From SYHX01 sp049317645 (lineage in GTDB: Bacteria > Bacteroidota > Bacteroidia > UBA7662): DNA of 12,045 nucleotides. Below the pieces are notes generated by a model, which did not search any database, had not been told where the DNA came from, and saw only the letters and a program-made list of their open reading frames with translations. Positions 1-6,556 of the stretch are shown here, one piece after another; position 1 is the first letter of the stretch, and every line of letters begins with the position of its first letter. The translations under genes were made by a program, and so were the position numbers. The DNA is taken from positions 1-12,045 of the forward strand of contig JBMOHV010000052.1 of assembly GCA_049317645.1 (NCBI GenBank), read 5' to 3'.

Positions 1-14
1 AGAAACGGGGTTTT

Positions 15-90
15 TGGTGGTGATGGACGGAATCGAACCGCCGACACAAGGATTTTCAGTCCTTTGCTCTACCAACTGAGCTACATCACC
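15..90 (-). tRNA. tRNA-Phe (anticodon GAA), CCA end encoded
   Basis: Read on the minus strand, the sequence folds as a complete cloverleaf. The 7-bp acceptor stem pairs GGTGATG (90-84) with CATCACC (25-19). There is T at position 8, a D-arm with GCTC/GAGC stem, a 5-bp anticodon stem AAGGA/TCCTT, a T-arm with TTCGATT loop, and discriminator A at 18. The anticodon loop CTGAAAA places GAA at 57-55, which reads Phe codons. CCA is encoded at 17-15. The gene is 73 nt plus CCA with no intron. The bases beyond it (14-1) read AAAACCCCGTTTCT on the minus strand, possibly the first arm of a terminator hairpin cut by the window edge. Confidence 0.97.
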
Positions 91-136
91 CCTCTATTCG
101 CCTTGGAAACAACCGCAGGGGCAGTCTACCAAAGGC

Positions 137-167
137 TTGCAAAACTAATCCAGCGGGGATAAATTTC
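137..167 (+). promoter_or_regulatory. Candidate promoter of the Fe-S operon
   Basis: TTG (137-139) is followed after 20 nt by TAAATTTC (160-167), one mismatch from TAnnTTTG. A start near 174 would leave a leader of about 30 nt before the ATG at 204. The match is weaker than that of the tRNA promoter, with which it shares almost the same bases on the other strand. Confidence 0.4.
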
Positions 168-169
168 AA
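140..169 (-). promoter_or_regulatory. Predicted Bacteroidota-type promoter of tRNA-Phe
   Basis: On the minus strand a -33-like TTG (169-167) lies 19 nt upstream of TAGTTTTG (147-140), a perfect match to the Bacteroidota -7 consensus TAnnTTTG. Transcription would start near 134, giving a 5' leader of about 44 nt to be removed from the tRNA. The assignment rests on motif and spacing only. It overlaps the candidate promoter of the opposite operon. Confidence 0.6.
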
Positions 170-203
170 TAATGCCGAACATTTTTGGGAATTTGGGGGT
201 TTT

Positions 204-1547
204 ATGGTCAAATTTGAATCCTCAATGGGTTTTCAATTGCTCCAGTCCTTGCTCTTCGCCGCGGTCCTCGTTAGCGGGCTTTACCCCTTTGTACGCCGAA
301 TTCAGCGTATTCGGGCCAATATCTTCCGTGGGCAGGGGACTCCTGCCACCGACCGTCCCGCCCTGCGCTGGCGCCAAATGGCCCGTGTTGCCCTGGGACA
401 ATCCAAAATGGGCAGCCGCCCGATTGCGGCCTTTTTCCATGTTCTGATCTACGTGGGCTTTGTGCTCATCAACCTGGAGCTGCTCGAAATCCTGCTCGAC
501 GGCCTCCTGGGCACCCACCGCATCCTTTCCAAACCCCTGGGGGGACTCTACCCCCTGATGATCGGCCTCTTTGAATGGCTGGGCGTGGGGGTGATTATCG
601 CCTGCCTGGTCTTTTTGGGGCGGCGCATGGTGCATGGACCTCCCCGGCTCTACAAGGCCGCTGAATTAGCCGGCTGGCCTGCTTGGGATGCCAAAGCCAT
701 CCTCATCGTCGAAATCATTCTCATGGGGGCGCTGTTGATGATGAATGCGGCGGATGTTGCCATGCATCCCGGGGTGTACAAGTTTCCGGTCAGCGGATGG
801 CTCGCCAACCTTTTCGATGGCTGGAGCCCGGAGGCCCTTTATGCAACCGAACGCATCGCCTGGTGGTTGCACCTTGGCGGGATCGTGGCCTTCCTCAACT
901 ACCTGCCCTACTCCAAACATTTTCACATCGTTCTGGCTTTTCCCAACACATGGTACGCATCGTTGGAACCTGCCGGCACCATGACCAATATGCCCGTCAT
1001 TCAGAACGAAGTACAGGCCATGTTGAACCCCTCCGCTCCTCCCGTCATTTCCATCGAACCCCCCGATCGATTTGGCGCCGCCGATGTGCATGACCTGCCC
1101 TGGAAAAGCCTGCTGGACGCCTATTCCTGCACCGAGTGCGGTCGCTGCACCTCGGTCTGCCCTGCCAACATCACGGGCAAAAAACTTTCTCCGCGCAAAA
1201 TCATGATGGACACCCGGGATCGACTCGAAGAAAGCGACCGTTGGCTCCAAGCGCATCCTGAGGCCTCCAAGGTCGAAGACGGCAAAAACCTCTTGGGGGA
1301 CTACATAACAAGCGAAGAAATCCTGGCCTGCACCTCCTGCAATGCCTGTGTCGAGGCTTGCCCGATCTTGATCAATCCCCTCAACATCATCCTGGAAATG
1401 CGTCGCTACCAAGCCATGGAAGCCAGTGAAATGCCCTCCGAATGGGCGTTGATGCAGGGTAACATCGAAAACAACGGCGCACCCTGGGCCTTCCCGGCCG
1501 CCGACCGCCTGGCCTGGGCCGAACAGGACCCCGGCACTCGCTCCTGA
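204..1547 (+). CDS. Membrane-anchored 4Fe-4S dicluster protein (NarI/HdrE-like membrane part fused to HdrC-like ferredoxin part)
   Basis: The 447-aa protein is a predicted inner-membrane electron carrier. The N-terminal half has about five hydrophobic segments (roughly residues 11-30, 73-97, 115-140, 164-183 and 217-246), in the manner of NarI/HdrE-type cytochrome b subunits. H79 and H223 sit in segments 2 and 5, and H239/H241 lie near the end of segment 5; these are possible haem ligands. The C-terminal half carries two CxxCxxCxxxC motifs (C309/C312/C315/C319 and C376/C379/C382/C386) for two [4Fe-4S] clusters, presumably facing the cytoplasm. The gene leads an operon: the CCG protein starts 12 nt downstream and should be its direct redox partner. 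It probably exchanges electrons with menaquinone, but the soluble donor or acceptor is not in the window. The ATG at 204 is used; an ATG at 225 is an alternative. Family identity is sure, physiological role is not. Confidence 0.9.
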   Translation: MVKFESSMGFQLLQSLLFAAVLVSGLYPFVRRIQRIRANIFRGQGTPATDRPALRWRQMARVALGQSKMGSRPIAAFFHVLIYVGFVLINLELLEILLDGLLGTHRILSKPLGGLYPLMIGLFEWLGVGVIIACLVFLGRRMVHGPPRLYKAAELAGWPAWDAKAILIVEIILMGALLMMNAADVAMHPGVYKFPVSGWLANLFDGWSPEALYATERIAWWLHLGGIVAFLNYLPYSKHFHIVLAFPNTWYASLEPAGTMTNMPVIQNEVQAMLNPSAPPVISIEPPDRFGAADVHDLPWKSLLDAYSCTECGRCTSVCPANITGKKLSPRKIMMDTRDRLEESDRWLQAHPEASKVEDGKNLLGDYITSEEILACTSCNACVEACPILINPLNIILEMRRYQAMEASEMPSEWALMQGNIENNGAPWAFPAADRLAWAEQDPGTRS

Positions 1548-1559
1548 ACCCCCCCTTGC

Positions 1560-2339
1560 ATGGAAATCCTCACCCTTGCCCAACTCCAATCCCGCGGTCA
1601 AAGCGCTGAATACCTTTTTTGGGTGGGCTGTGCGGGCAGCTTTGACGACCGGGCCAAAAAAGTCACCCTCGCCGTTACCCAAATCCTCCAGCATGCAGGT
1701 TTGTCGTTCGCGGTCCTGGGCACCGAAGAATCCTGCACCGGCGATCCAGCCCGTCGCTCCGGCAATGAATTTCTCTTTCAGATGCAGGCCTCCCAGAACA
1801 TCAGCACCCTGAATGCCTACGGGGTCAAAAAAATTGTTACCGCCTGTCCGCATTGCTTCAACACCCTCCGCAATGAATACCCTGAACTGGGCGGACAATA
1901 CGATGTCGTTCATCACTCCACGCTGATCCAACAACTGATTAACGAAGGCCGTCTGCGCTTGCAGGACGGGGGTCCGTACAAGGGCCGCCGGATTACCTTT
2001 CACGATTCCTGTTACCTGGGTCGTGCCAACGGGATTTACGAAGCACCCCGCGATCTGATCCGCGCTTTGGATGCCGACCTCGTTGAAATGCGTCGCAGCA
2101 AACGCAACGGGCTGTGTTGCGGGGCCGGCGGGGCCCAGATGTTCAAAGAAGCCGAAGCCGGTCGCCTGGAGATCAACCACGAAAGGGCCTCCGACATGGC
2201 GGCCTCCGGGGCCGAAACCGTGGCCGTCGCCTGCCCATTTTGCATGACCATGCTCAAAGACGCGGCCTCCCAAACCGGGCAGGACCAAGTCCAAGTCATG
2301 GATCTGGCCGAAATCACCGCCCGTTCCCTGGCCAGCTAA
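1560..2339 (+). CDS. Cysteine-rich (CCG) Fe-S oxidoreductase, HdrB/GlpC-like
   Basis: The 259-aa soluble protein has two cysteine-rich CCG-type repeats, as in heterodisulfide reductase HdrB/HdrD, GlpC, GlcF and LutA. Repeat 1 has C24, C59 and C96-P-H-C99, with a single Cys (ESCTGD) where a CC pair is canonical. Repeat 2 is complete: C151, C186-C187-G and C225-P-F-C228. The full repeat probably binds a non-cubane or [4Fe-4S] cluster that handles disulfide or hydride chemistry; the first is likely degenerate or binds differently. In HdrD-like proteins the ferredoxin and CCG parts share one chain. Here the ferredoxin part is on the upstream membrane protein, so the two products very likely form one complex. 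It lies 12 nt after the previous gene and 27 nt before the next. Substrate unknown; databases often call such proteins CoB-CoM heterodisulfide reductase, which is unlikely to be literally true here. Confidence 0.88.
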   Translation: MEILTLAQLQSRGQSAEYLFWVGCAGSFDDRAKKVTLAVTQILQHAGLSFAVLGTEESCTGDPARRSGNEFLFQMQASQNISTLNAYGVKKIVTACPHCFNTLRNEYPELGGQYDVVHHSTLIQQLINEGRLRLQDGGPYKGRRITFHDSCYLGRANGIYEAPRDLIRALDADLVEMRRSKRNGLCCGAGGAQMFKEAEAGRLEINHERASDMAASGAETVAVACPFCMTMLKDAASQTGQDQVQVMDLAEITARSLAS

Positions 2340-2366
2340 TCCAAGCCATCCCTCATTCAAGCCATC

Positions 2367-2846
2367 GTGTGGGTTCCCTTTGACCAATTGCCGTCCACGG
2401 CCCGTCTTTGGATTTTCTCATCGCCCAGCCCGCTGGATACCGCCCTCATCCGGCCACCCCTGCAGGAATTTGTTCGCACCTGGACGGCACACCGTCAGGA
2501 CCTACTAGCCTCGGCTTGGGTGTACGATGACTATTTCATTCTCTTGGCCGTGGACGAAGCCCAAACCTCGGCCAGCGGTTGCTCCATTGACAAGGCCACC
2601 CACTTTGTGCAGGAATTGGGCCAAAGCCTGAACCTAAACTTCCTGGAGAAACGCCGGTACTTCTACCGCAACGGGGACCAGCCCATCCATGCCGTCGATC
2701 ATCCAACCATGCAAGCAGCGGTTGCAGACGGCATCGTCGCAGACACCACCTTGGTGGCCGATACCCTCCTGACCCAAGTCGGCGACCTCCATCGCCTTTG
2801 GTTACCCTTCGGTCAAAGCTGGCACCGCCGACTCTTCGGACGCTAA
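2367..2846 (+). CDS. Conserved small protein of unknown function (Bacteroidota family often mislabelled 'ABC transporter ATPase')
   Basis: The 159-aa protein starts with GTG at 2367; the N-terminus MWVPFDQLP matches how I recall this family beginning, which supports the unusual start. I recognise it as a small Bacteroidota protein commonly labelled 'ABC transporter ATPase'. It has no Walker A, no LSGGQ signature and no DE-containing Walker B, so the label is not supported by the sequence. There is no signal peptide or membrane segment. The most conserved-looking part is around residues 66-85 (SASGCSIDKATHFVQELG), and the protein ends in a SWHRRLF motif. It is the third gene of the Fe-S operon, an association I recall from other Bacteroidota, so a role in maturation or regulation of that complex is a reasonable guess. 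Its last 45 bp overlap the end of parE on the opposite strand. Confidence 0.85.
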   Translation: MWVPFDQLPSTARLWIFSSPSPLDTALIRPPLQEFVRTWTAHRQDLLASAWVYDDYFILLAVDEAQTSASGCSIDKATHFVQELGQSLNLNFLEKRRYFYRNGDQPIHAVDHPTMQAAVADGIVADTTLVADTLLTQVGDLHRLWLPFGQSWHRRLFGR

Positions 2847-4694
2847 GGCCACGCCCTGGGGGGCATCCATTTCCCAGCGCAGGTTCTCCACAATAAATTG
2901 CTGGCGCTCCGGGGTGTTCTTGCCCATGTAGTAGGCCAACAATTTGGGAATGGAGGTATCGGCCTTGAGGATAATGGGTTCCAAACGCATGTCCGGCCCA
3001 ATAAAGCGCCCAAACTCATCCGGACTGATTTCACCCAAACCCTTGAACCGGGTAACCTCGGCCCTTGCGCCCAATCGGGCCATGGCGGCCTGCTTCTCGG
3101 ATTCACTGTAACAATAATTCGTTTCCTGTTTGTTTCGGACCCTAAACAGCGGGGTATCAAGAATATACAAGTGGCCGTCCCTTACCAAATCCGGAAAAAA
3201 CTGCAAAAAGAAAGTCATTAACAAAAGACGTATGTGCATACCGTCCACATCTGCATCCGTCGCAATCACCACCCGGTTGTAGCGAAGATTTTCCAAGCCC
3301 TCTTCGATATTCAGGGCATGTTGCAACAAATTAAATTCCTCGTTCTCGTACACCACTTTCTTCTTGAGGCCGTAACAATTCAAAGGCTTGCCCCGTAGGC
3401 TAAATACCGCCTGGGTTTCGACCTGTCGGGCCTTGGTGATGCTGCCGCTCGCCGAATCCCCCTCCGTTATAAAGAGCGTGCTGTTGTAATGACCTTCGTT
3501 GCGGCCCTCGTTGTAGTGCAGTCGGCAATCCCTCAACTTGCGGTTGTGCAGGTTGGCTTTTTTGGCACGTTCGTTGGCCAGCTTCTTGATACCGGCCATG
3601 TCCTTGCGTTCCCGCTCGCTCTGGGTGATTCTTTTGAGCAAGGCATCGGCCACCGCCGGATGCTTGTGCAGGTAATTATCCAGTTCCCTTTTGATAAAAT
3701 CCCCGACAAAGGAGCGGAGCGGAGCGCCACCCGGGGCCATGTGCTGGGATCCCAACTTGGTTTTGGTCTGCGACTCAAAAACAGGCTCCTGCACCCGCAG
3801 GCTAATCGCACCAATGATGGAGCCCCGGACATCGGAGGCATCAAAATCCTTTTTGTAAAATTCCCGAATGGTCCGAACCAACGCCTCGCGATAAGCCGCC
3901 AAATGCGTACCCCCCTGGGTCGTGTACTGACCGTTCACGAAGGAATAATATTCCTCGCCGTATTGTTCACCGTGGGTAAAGGCCAATTCAATATCGTCTC
4001 CTTTGAGGTGAATGACAGGATAGCGAATCGCATCCGCTGGGGCCTTGCGCACCAACAGATCCAACAAGCCGTCCTTCGAAAAAAACTTCTTGCCGTTGAG
4101 GTAAAGACTCAGCCCCGCATTAAGGTAAGCGTAATTCCACAACTGTTCCTCAATGAACTCGTGGATAAAATAAAAATTCCTAAAAATCTCTCCATCCGGA
4201 ACAAAGTCAACCAAGGTCCCGTTCTTCTCATGGGTCGGCAAGTCCTTGGTCTCTTCCTGTAACAAACCCTGCGAAAAGCCCGCCTTGCGGCTTAAACCAT
4301 CCCTAAACGATTGAACCACAAAGCTTTTGCTCAAAGCATTGACCGCCTTGGTACCCACGCCGTTCAAGCCCACCGATTTGGTGAAGGCTTCGCCGTCGTA
4401 CTTGCCCCCGGTATTGATGCGCGATACACAATCCACCAATTTGCCCAAAGGAATCCCACGGCCGTAATCCCGAATGCGCACGCTTTCGCGTCCGATTTCG
4501 ATTTCGATGGATTTACCAAAACCCATCACATGCTCGTCGATACAATTATCAATGATCTCTTTGATCAACACATAAACCCCGTCGTCGTACGCCGATCCAT
4601 CCCCCAATTTGCCGATATACATCCCCGGCCTCAGCCGTATATGCTCTCGCCAATCGAGTGATTTAATGTTATCTTCGGTGTATTTAGCGGCCAT
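2802..4694 (-). CDS. parE: DNA topoisomerase IV subunit B (ParE), Bacteroidota type
   Basis: This is the 630-aa ATPase subunit of the type IIA topoisomerase that decatenates chromosomes with ParC. The GHKL ATPase domain shows E46 and N50 (EIIDN), D76 in DYGRGIP, GVGTKAVNALS at 112-122 and the QTK loop at 309-311. The TOPRIM domain shows E411 (EGDSASG) and the metal-binding D480/D482/D484 (DADVDG), followed by RFKGLGE at 549-555. The length lacks the GyrB insertion and fits the short ParE of this phylum. I chose ATG 4694 (MAAKYTEDN), where the family begins. An in-frame TTG at 4715 would add seven residues, but it forms part of a perfect promoter -7 element. The last residues (about 617-630) are a poorly conserved tail encoded in the overlap with the convergent gene. 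It follows the exporter gene by 30 nt. No parC is adjacent. Confidence 0.95.
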   Translation of the reverse strand: MAAKYTEDNIKSLDWREHIRLRPGMYIGKLGDGSAYDDGVYVLIKEIIDNCIDEHVMGFGKSIEIEIGRESVRIRDYGRGIPLGKLVDCVSRINTGGKYDGEAFTKSVGLNGVGTKAVNALSKSFVVQSFRDGLSRKAGFSQGLLQEETKDLPTHEKNGTLVDFVPDGEIFRNFYFIHEFIEEQLWNYAYLNAGLSLYLNGKKFFSKDGLLDLLVRKAPADAIRYPVIHLKGDDIELAFTHGEQYGEEYYSFVNGQYTTQGGTHLAAYREALVRTIREFYKKDFDASDVRGSIIGAISLRVQEPVFESQTKTKLGSQHMAPGGAPLRSFVGDFIKRELDNYLHKHPAVADALLKRITQSERERKDMAGIKKLANERAKKANLHNRKLRDCRLHYNEGRNEGHYNSTLFITEGDSASGSITKARQVETQAVFSLRGKPLNCYGLKKKVVYENEEFNLLQHALNIEEGLENLRYNRVVIATDADVDGMHIRLLLMTFFLQFFPDLVRDGHLYILDTPLFRVRNKQETNYCYSESEKQAAMARLGARAEVTRFKGLGEISPDEFGRFIGPDMRLEPIILKADTSIPKLLAYYMGKNTPERQQFIVENLRWEMDAPQGVALASEESAVPALTEG

Positions 4695-4712
4695 AGCAGA
4701 AGGGTTCGATTC

Positions 4713-4742
4713 CAAAAATACACCCTAGGCCCGCATCTGCAA
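4713..4742 (-). promoter_or_regulatory. Predicted parE promoter inside the 3' end of the exporter gene
   Basis: On the minus strand TTG (4742-4740) is followed by exactly 19 nt and then TATTTTTG (4720-4713), a perfect TAnnTTTG. The -33 part lies in the last codons of the MsbA-like gene and the -7 part in the 30-nt gap. Transcription would begin roughly 12 nt before the parE ATG at 4694. Such a site would let parE be expressed independently of the envelope genes upstream. Motif evidence only. Confidence 0.65.
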
Positions 4743-6551
4743 TTCGACCAATCGACGATAAACGCCTTCCTGGGCCATCAATTGCTCGTGGGTGCCTTCT
4801 TGGACCTTGTGGCCCTTTTCGAGCACCACAATCCGGTCGGCTTTTTGGATGGTACTCAGGCGATGGGCCACGACCAAGGTGGTTCGGCCTTTCATCAGGG
4901 CCTGCAAGGCCTCCTGGACCTCTTGCTCAGCCACTGAATCCAACGCAGAAGTCGCTTCGTCCAGCAACAAGAGGCGGGGATTGCGGTAGAGAGCCCTGGC
5001 AATGGCGATGCGCTGCCGTTGCCCACCGCTCAAACGGGATCCCTGCTCCGCCAACGAGGTCTCGTAACCCTCCTCCATCCCGGACACAAAACCATGGGCG
5101 TTGGCGGCCTTGGCGGCCTCTTGAACCCTGGCCATATCGGGGAATTCATCGCCAAAGGCAATGTTCGCCTGGACGGTATCGTTAAATAACAAATTCTCCT
5201 GCCCCACCAAACCTATCAGCGCCCGCCAAGAATCCGTTTGCACCGAAGCAAGCTCTTGCCCATCAACCAAAATACGCCCTTCCTGGGGCTCTATAAATCG
5301 GCTGATCAAATCCATCACCGTGGACTTACCCGAACCGGAGACCCCCACCAAGGCAACCGTTTCCCCTTGCCTGCAATCGAAGCTCAGATCCCGAAGAACC
5401 CAAGCATCCCCGTAGCGAAAACTCACATTTTGAAATTCCAATCCGACTTTGAGATCGTCCAAAGGCTTGGCATGGGGACGATCGACTACCTGCGGTACCT
5501 GATCCAAAAGTGCAAAAACCCGCCGCGCGGATGCAAGGCCTTTTTGGACATTGGTATAGGCCGCACCCAGCGATTTGACGGGGGGCAACAATTGAGAAAA
5601 CAGGAGAATATACGCAATGAACTCACTGGCTGACAAGGCACTGCGTTGCTCAATCACCAGGGTTCCCCCAAAATAAAGAATACTCAAAACCGCCATGACC
5701 CCCAACGCTTCCGAAACGGGGTTGGCCAAATCGCGACGGTCAAATATTTTTCGTAACAACAGCGCGTAGCCTTTGTTAAGAGCATCAAAACGATCCGACA
5801 TGAAGCCGGAAGCATTGCTAATCCGGACAATACGAATACCGCTGATCGTTTCTTCGAGCCGTGATAACAAAGATCCCAAAAGATCTTGGCTGTTGCCCGA
5901 GTCCCGACGCAAGCGACGCGTTAACAAGCCAATAAACCAACCAGAGATGGGCAAAACCAAAAACGAAAACAGCGTCAAGGCCGGAGAAAGCGCCAAGAGA
6001 AAACCCACATAAGCCAGGATCAAAAAAGGTTCCCGTAACAAAACATGCATGGTATTGACCACGGAGCCCTCAATCTCGGTCACATCGTTCGAAAGAACGG
6101 ATATCAAATCCCCCTTGCGACGATGATGAAAAAACCGAATATCCTGGGCCAATACCTGACCGTACAAATCCTGACGCAAACGATAAATAAGACGACTGCG
6201 CAAACGATTCAAAACCTTCTGGGCCAAAAACCGAAAAACATTGGCCAGGAATATCGAAGCCCCAACCCCTGCACAGACCAGGGCCAGCGCCCCTTGACGA
6301 CCGTTTTCGGCCAATACGTTCTCAAAAAAGCCTTGAAAACCGCTGCGGAGACCCTCCACCGAGCCAGCAGCGCCTTCGGTCCCTGCCGATGCGGCCGCCG
6401 AATCCGTTCCAAAAATCAAGTCCAACAAGGGAATCAGCAGCCCAAAATTGGCCAAGCCAAAAACAATCCCCCCGATGGTTAACAAAAGATACTGAACCAT
6501 AGGCCTCCCCAGAGGTCCTGCCAGCACCAACAATCGCCAATAGGTTCCCAC
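4725..6551 (-). CDS. MsbA-like ABC exporter, fused permease-ATPase (lipid A/lipid or multidrug type)
   Basis: The 608-aa half-transporter works as a homodimer in the inner membrane. The transmembrane domain covers about residues 1-330, with clear hydrophobic segments near 19-48, 86-110, 165-210 and 278-320. The nucleotide-binding domain spans about 368-608: aromatic A-loop Y380, Walker A GVSGSGKST 403-411, Q-loop Q451, signature LSGGQ 507-511, Walker B LLLLDE 527-532, D-loop SALD 535-538 and H-loop H563. All ATPase residues are intact. An Ala/Gly/Ser-rich stretch (about 49-75) after the first membrane segment forms the first extracytoplasmic loop. It starts with GTG at 6551, 5 nt after the sugar nucleotidyltransferase gene. 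The envelope-precursor neighbours favour lipid-A/LPS or another glycolipid as substrate, but sequence alone does not separate MsbA from drug exporters. Confidence 0.88.
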   Translation of the reverse strand: MGTYWRLLVLAGPLGRPMVQYLLLTIGGIVFGLANFGLLIPLLDLIFGTDSAAASAGTEGAAGSVEGLRSGFQGFFENVLAENGRQGALALVCAGVGASIFLANVFRFLAQKVLNRLRSRLIYRLRQDLYGQVLAQDIRFFHHRRKGDLISVLSNDVTEIEGSVVNTMHVLLREPFLILAYVGFLLALSPALTLFSFLVLPISGWFIGLLTRRLRRDSGNSQDLLGSLLSRLEETISGIRIVRISNASGFMSDRFDALNKGYALLLRKIFDRRDLANPVSEALGVMAVLSILYFGGTLVIEQRSALSASEFIAYILLFSQLLPPVKSLGAAYTNVQKGLASARRVFALLDQVPQVVDRPHAKPLDDLKVGLEFQNVSFRYGDAWVLRDLSFDCRQGETVALVGVSGSGKSTVMDLISRFIEPQEGRILVDGQELASVQTDSWRALIGLVGQENLLFNDTVQANIAFGDEFPDMARVQEAAKAANAHGFVSGMEEGYETSLAEQGSRLSGGQRQRIAIARALYRNPRLLLLDEATSALDSVAEQEVQEALQALMKGRTTLVVAHRLSTIQKADRIVVLEKGHKVQEGTHEQLMAQEGVYRRLVELQMRA

Positions 6552-6556
6552 GCCGT

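Noticed and set aside
1..140. tRNA gene as an integration site
   Set aside because: No integrase and no repeat of the tRNA 3' end was seen in the window; the flanks are housekeeping genes.
666..2387. A 573-codon open frame on the minus strand across both Fe-S genes
   Set aside because: It is antisense to two well-conserved proteins, has no recognisable domain, and arises from GC-rich codon use in the opposite frame.
3711..3727. Triple GGAGC microrepeat inside parE
   Set aside because: It is only three short units within a normal coding stretch (APLRSFV) and has no sign of function.
3489..4262. A 257-codon plus-strand frame inside parE
   Set aside because: It is antisense to the ParE ATPase and transducer region, with no domain or start signal of its own.
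4695..4715. TTG start for parE at 4715
   Set aside because: The TTG is part of a perfect -7 promoter element, and the family N-terminus matches the ATG at 4694.
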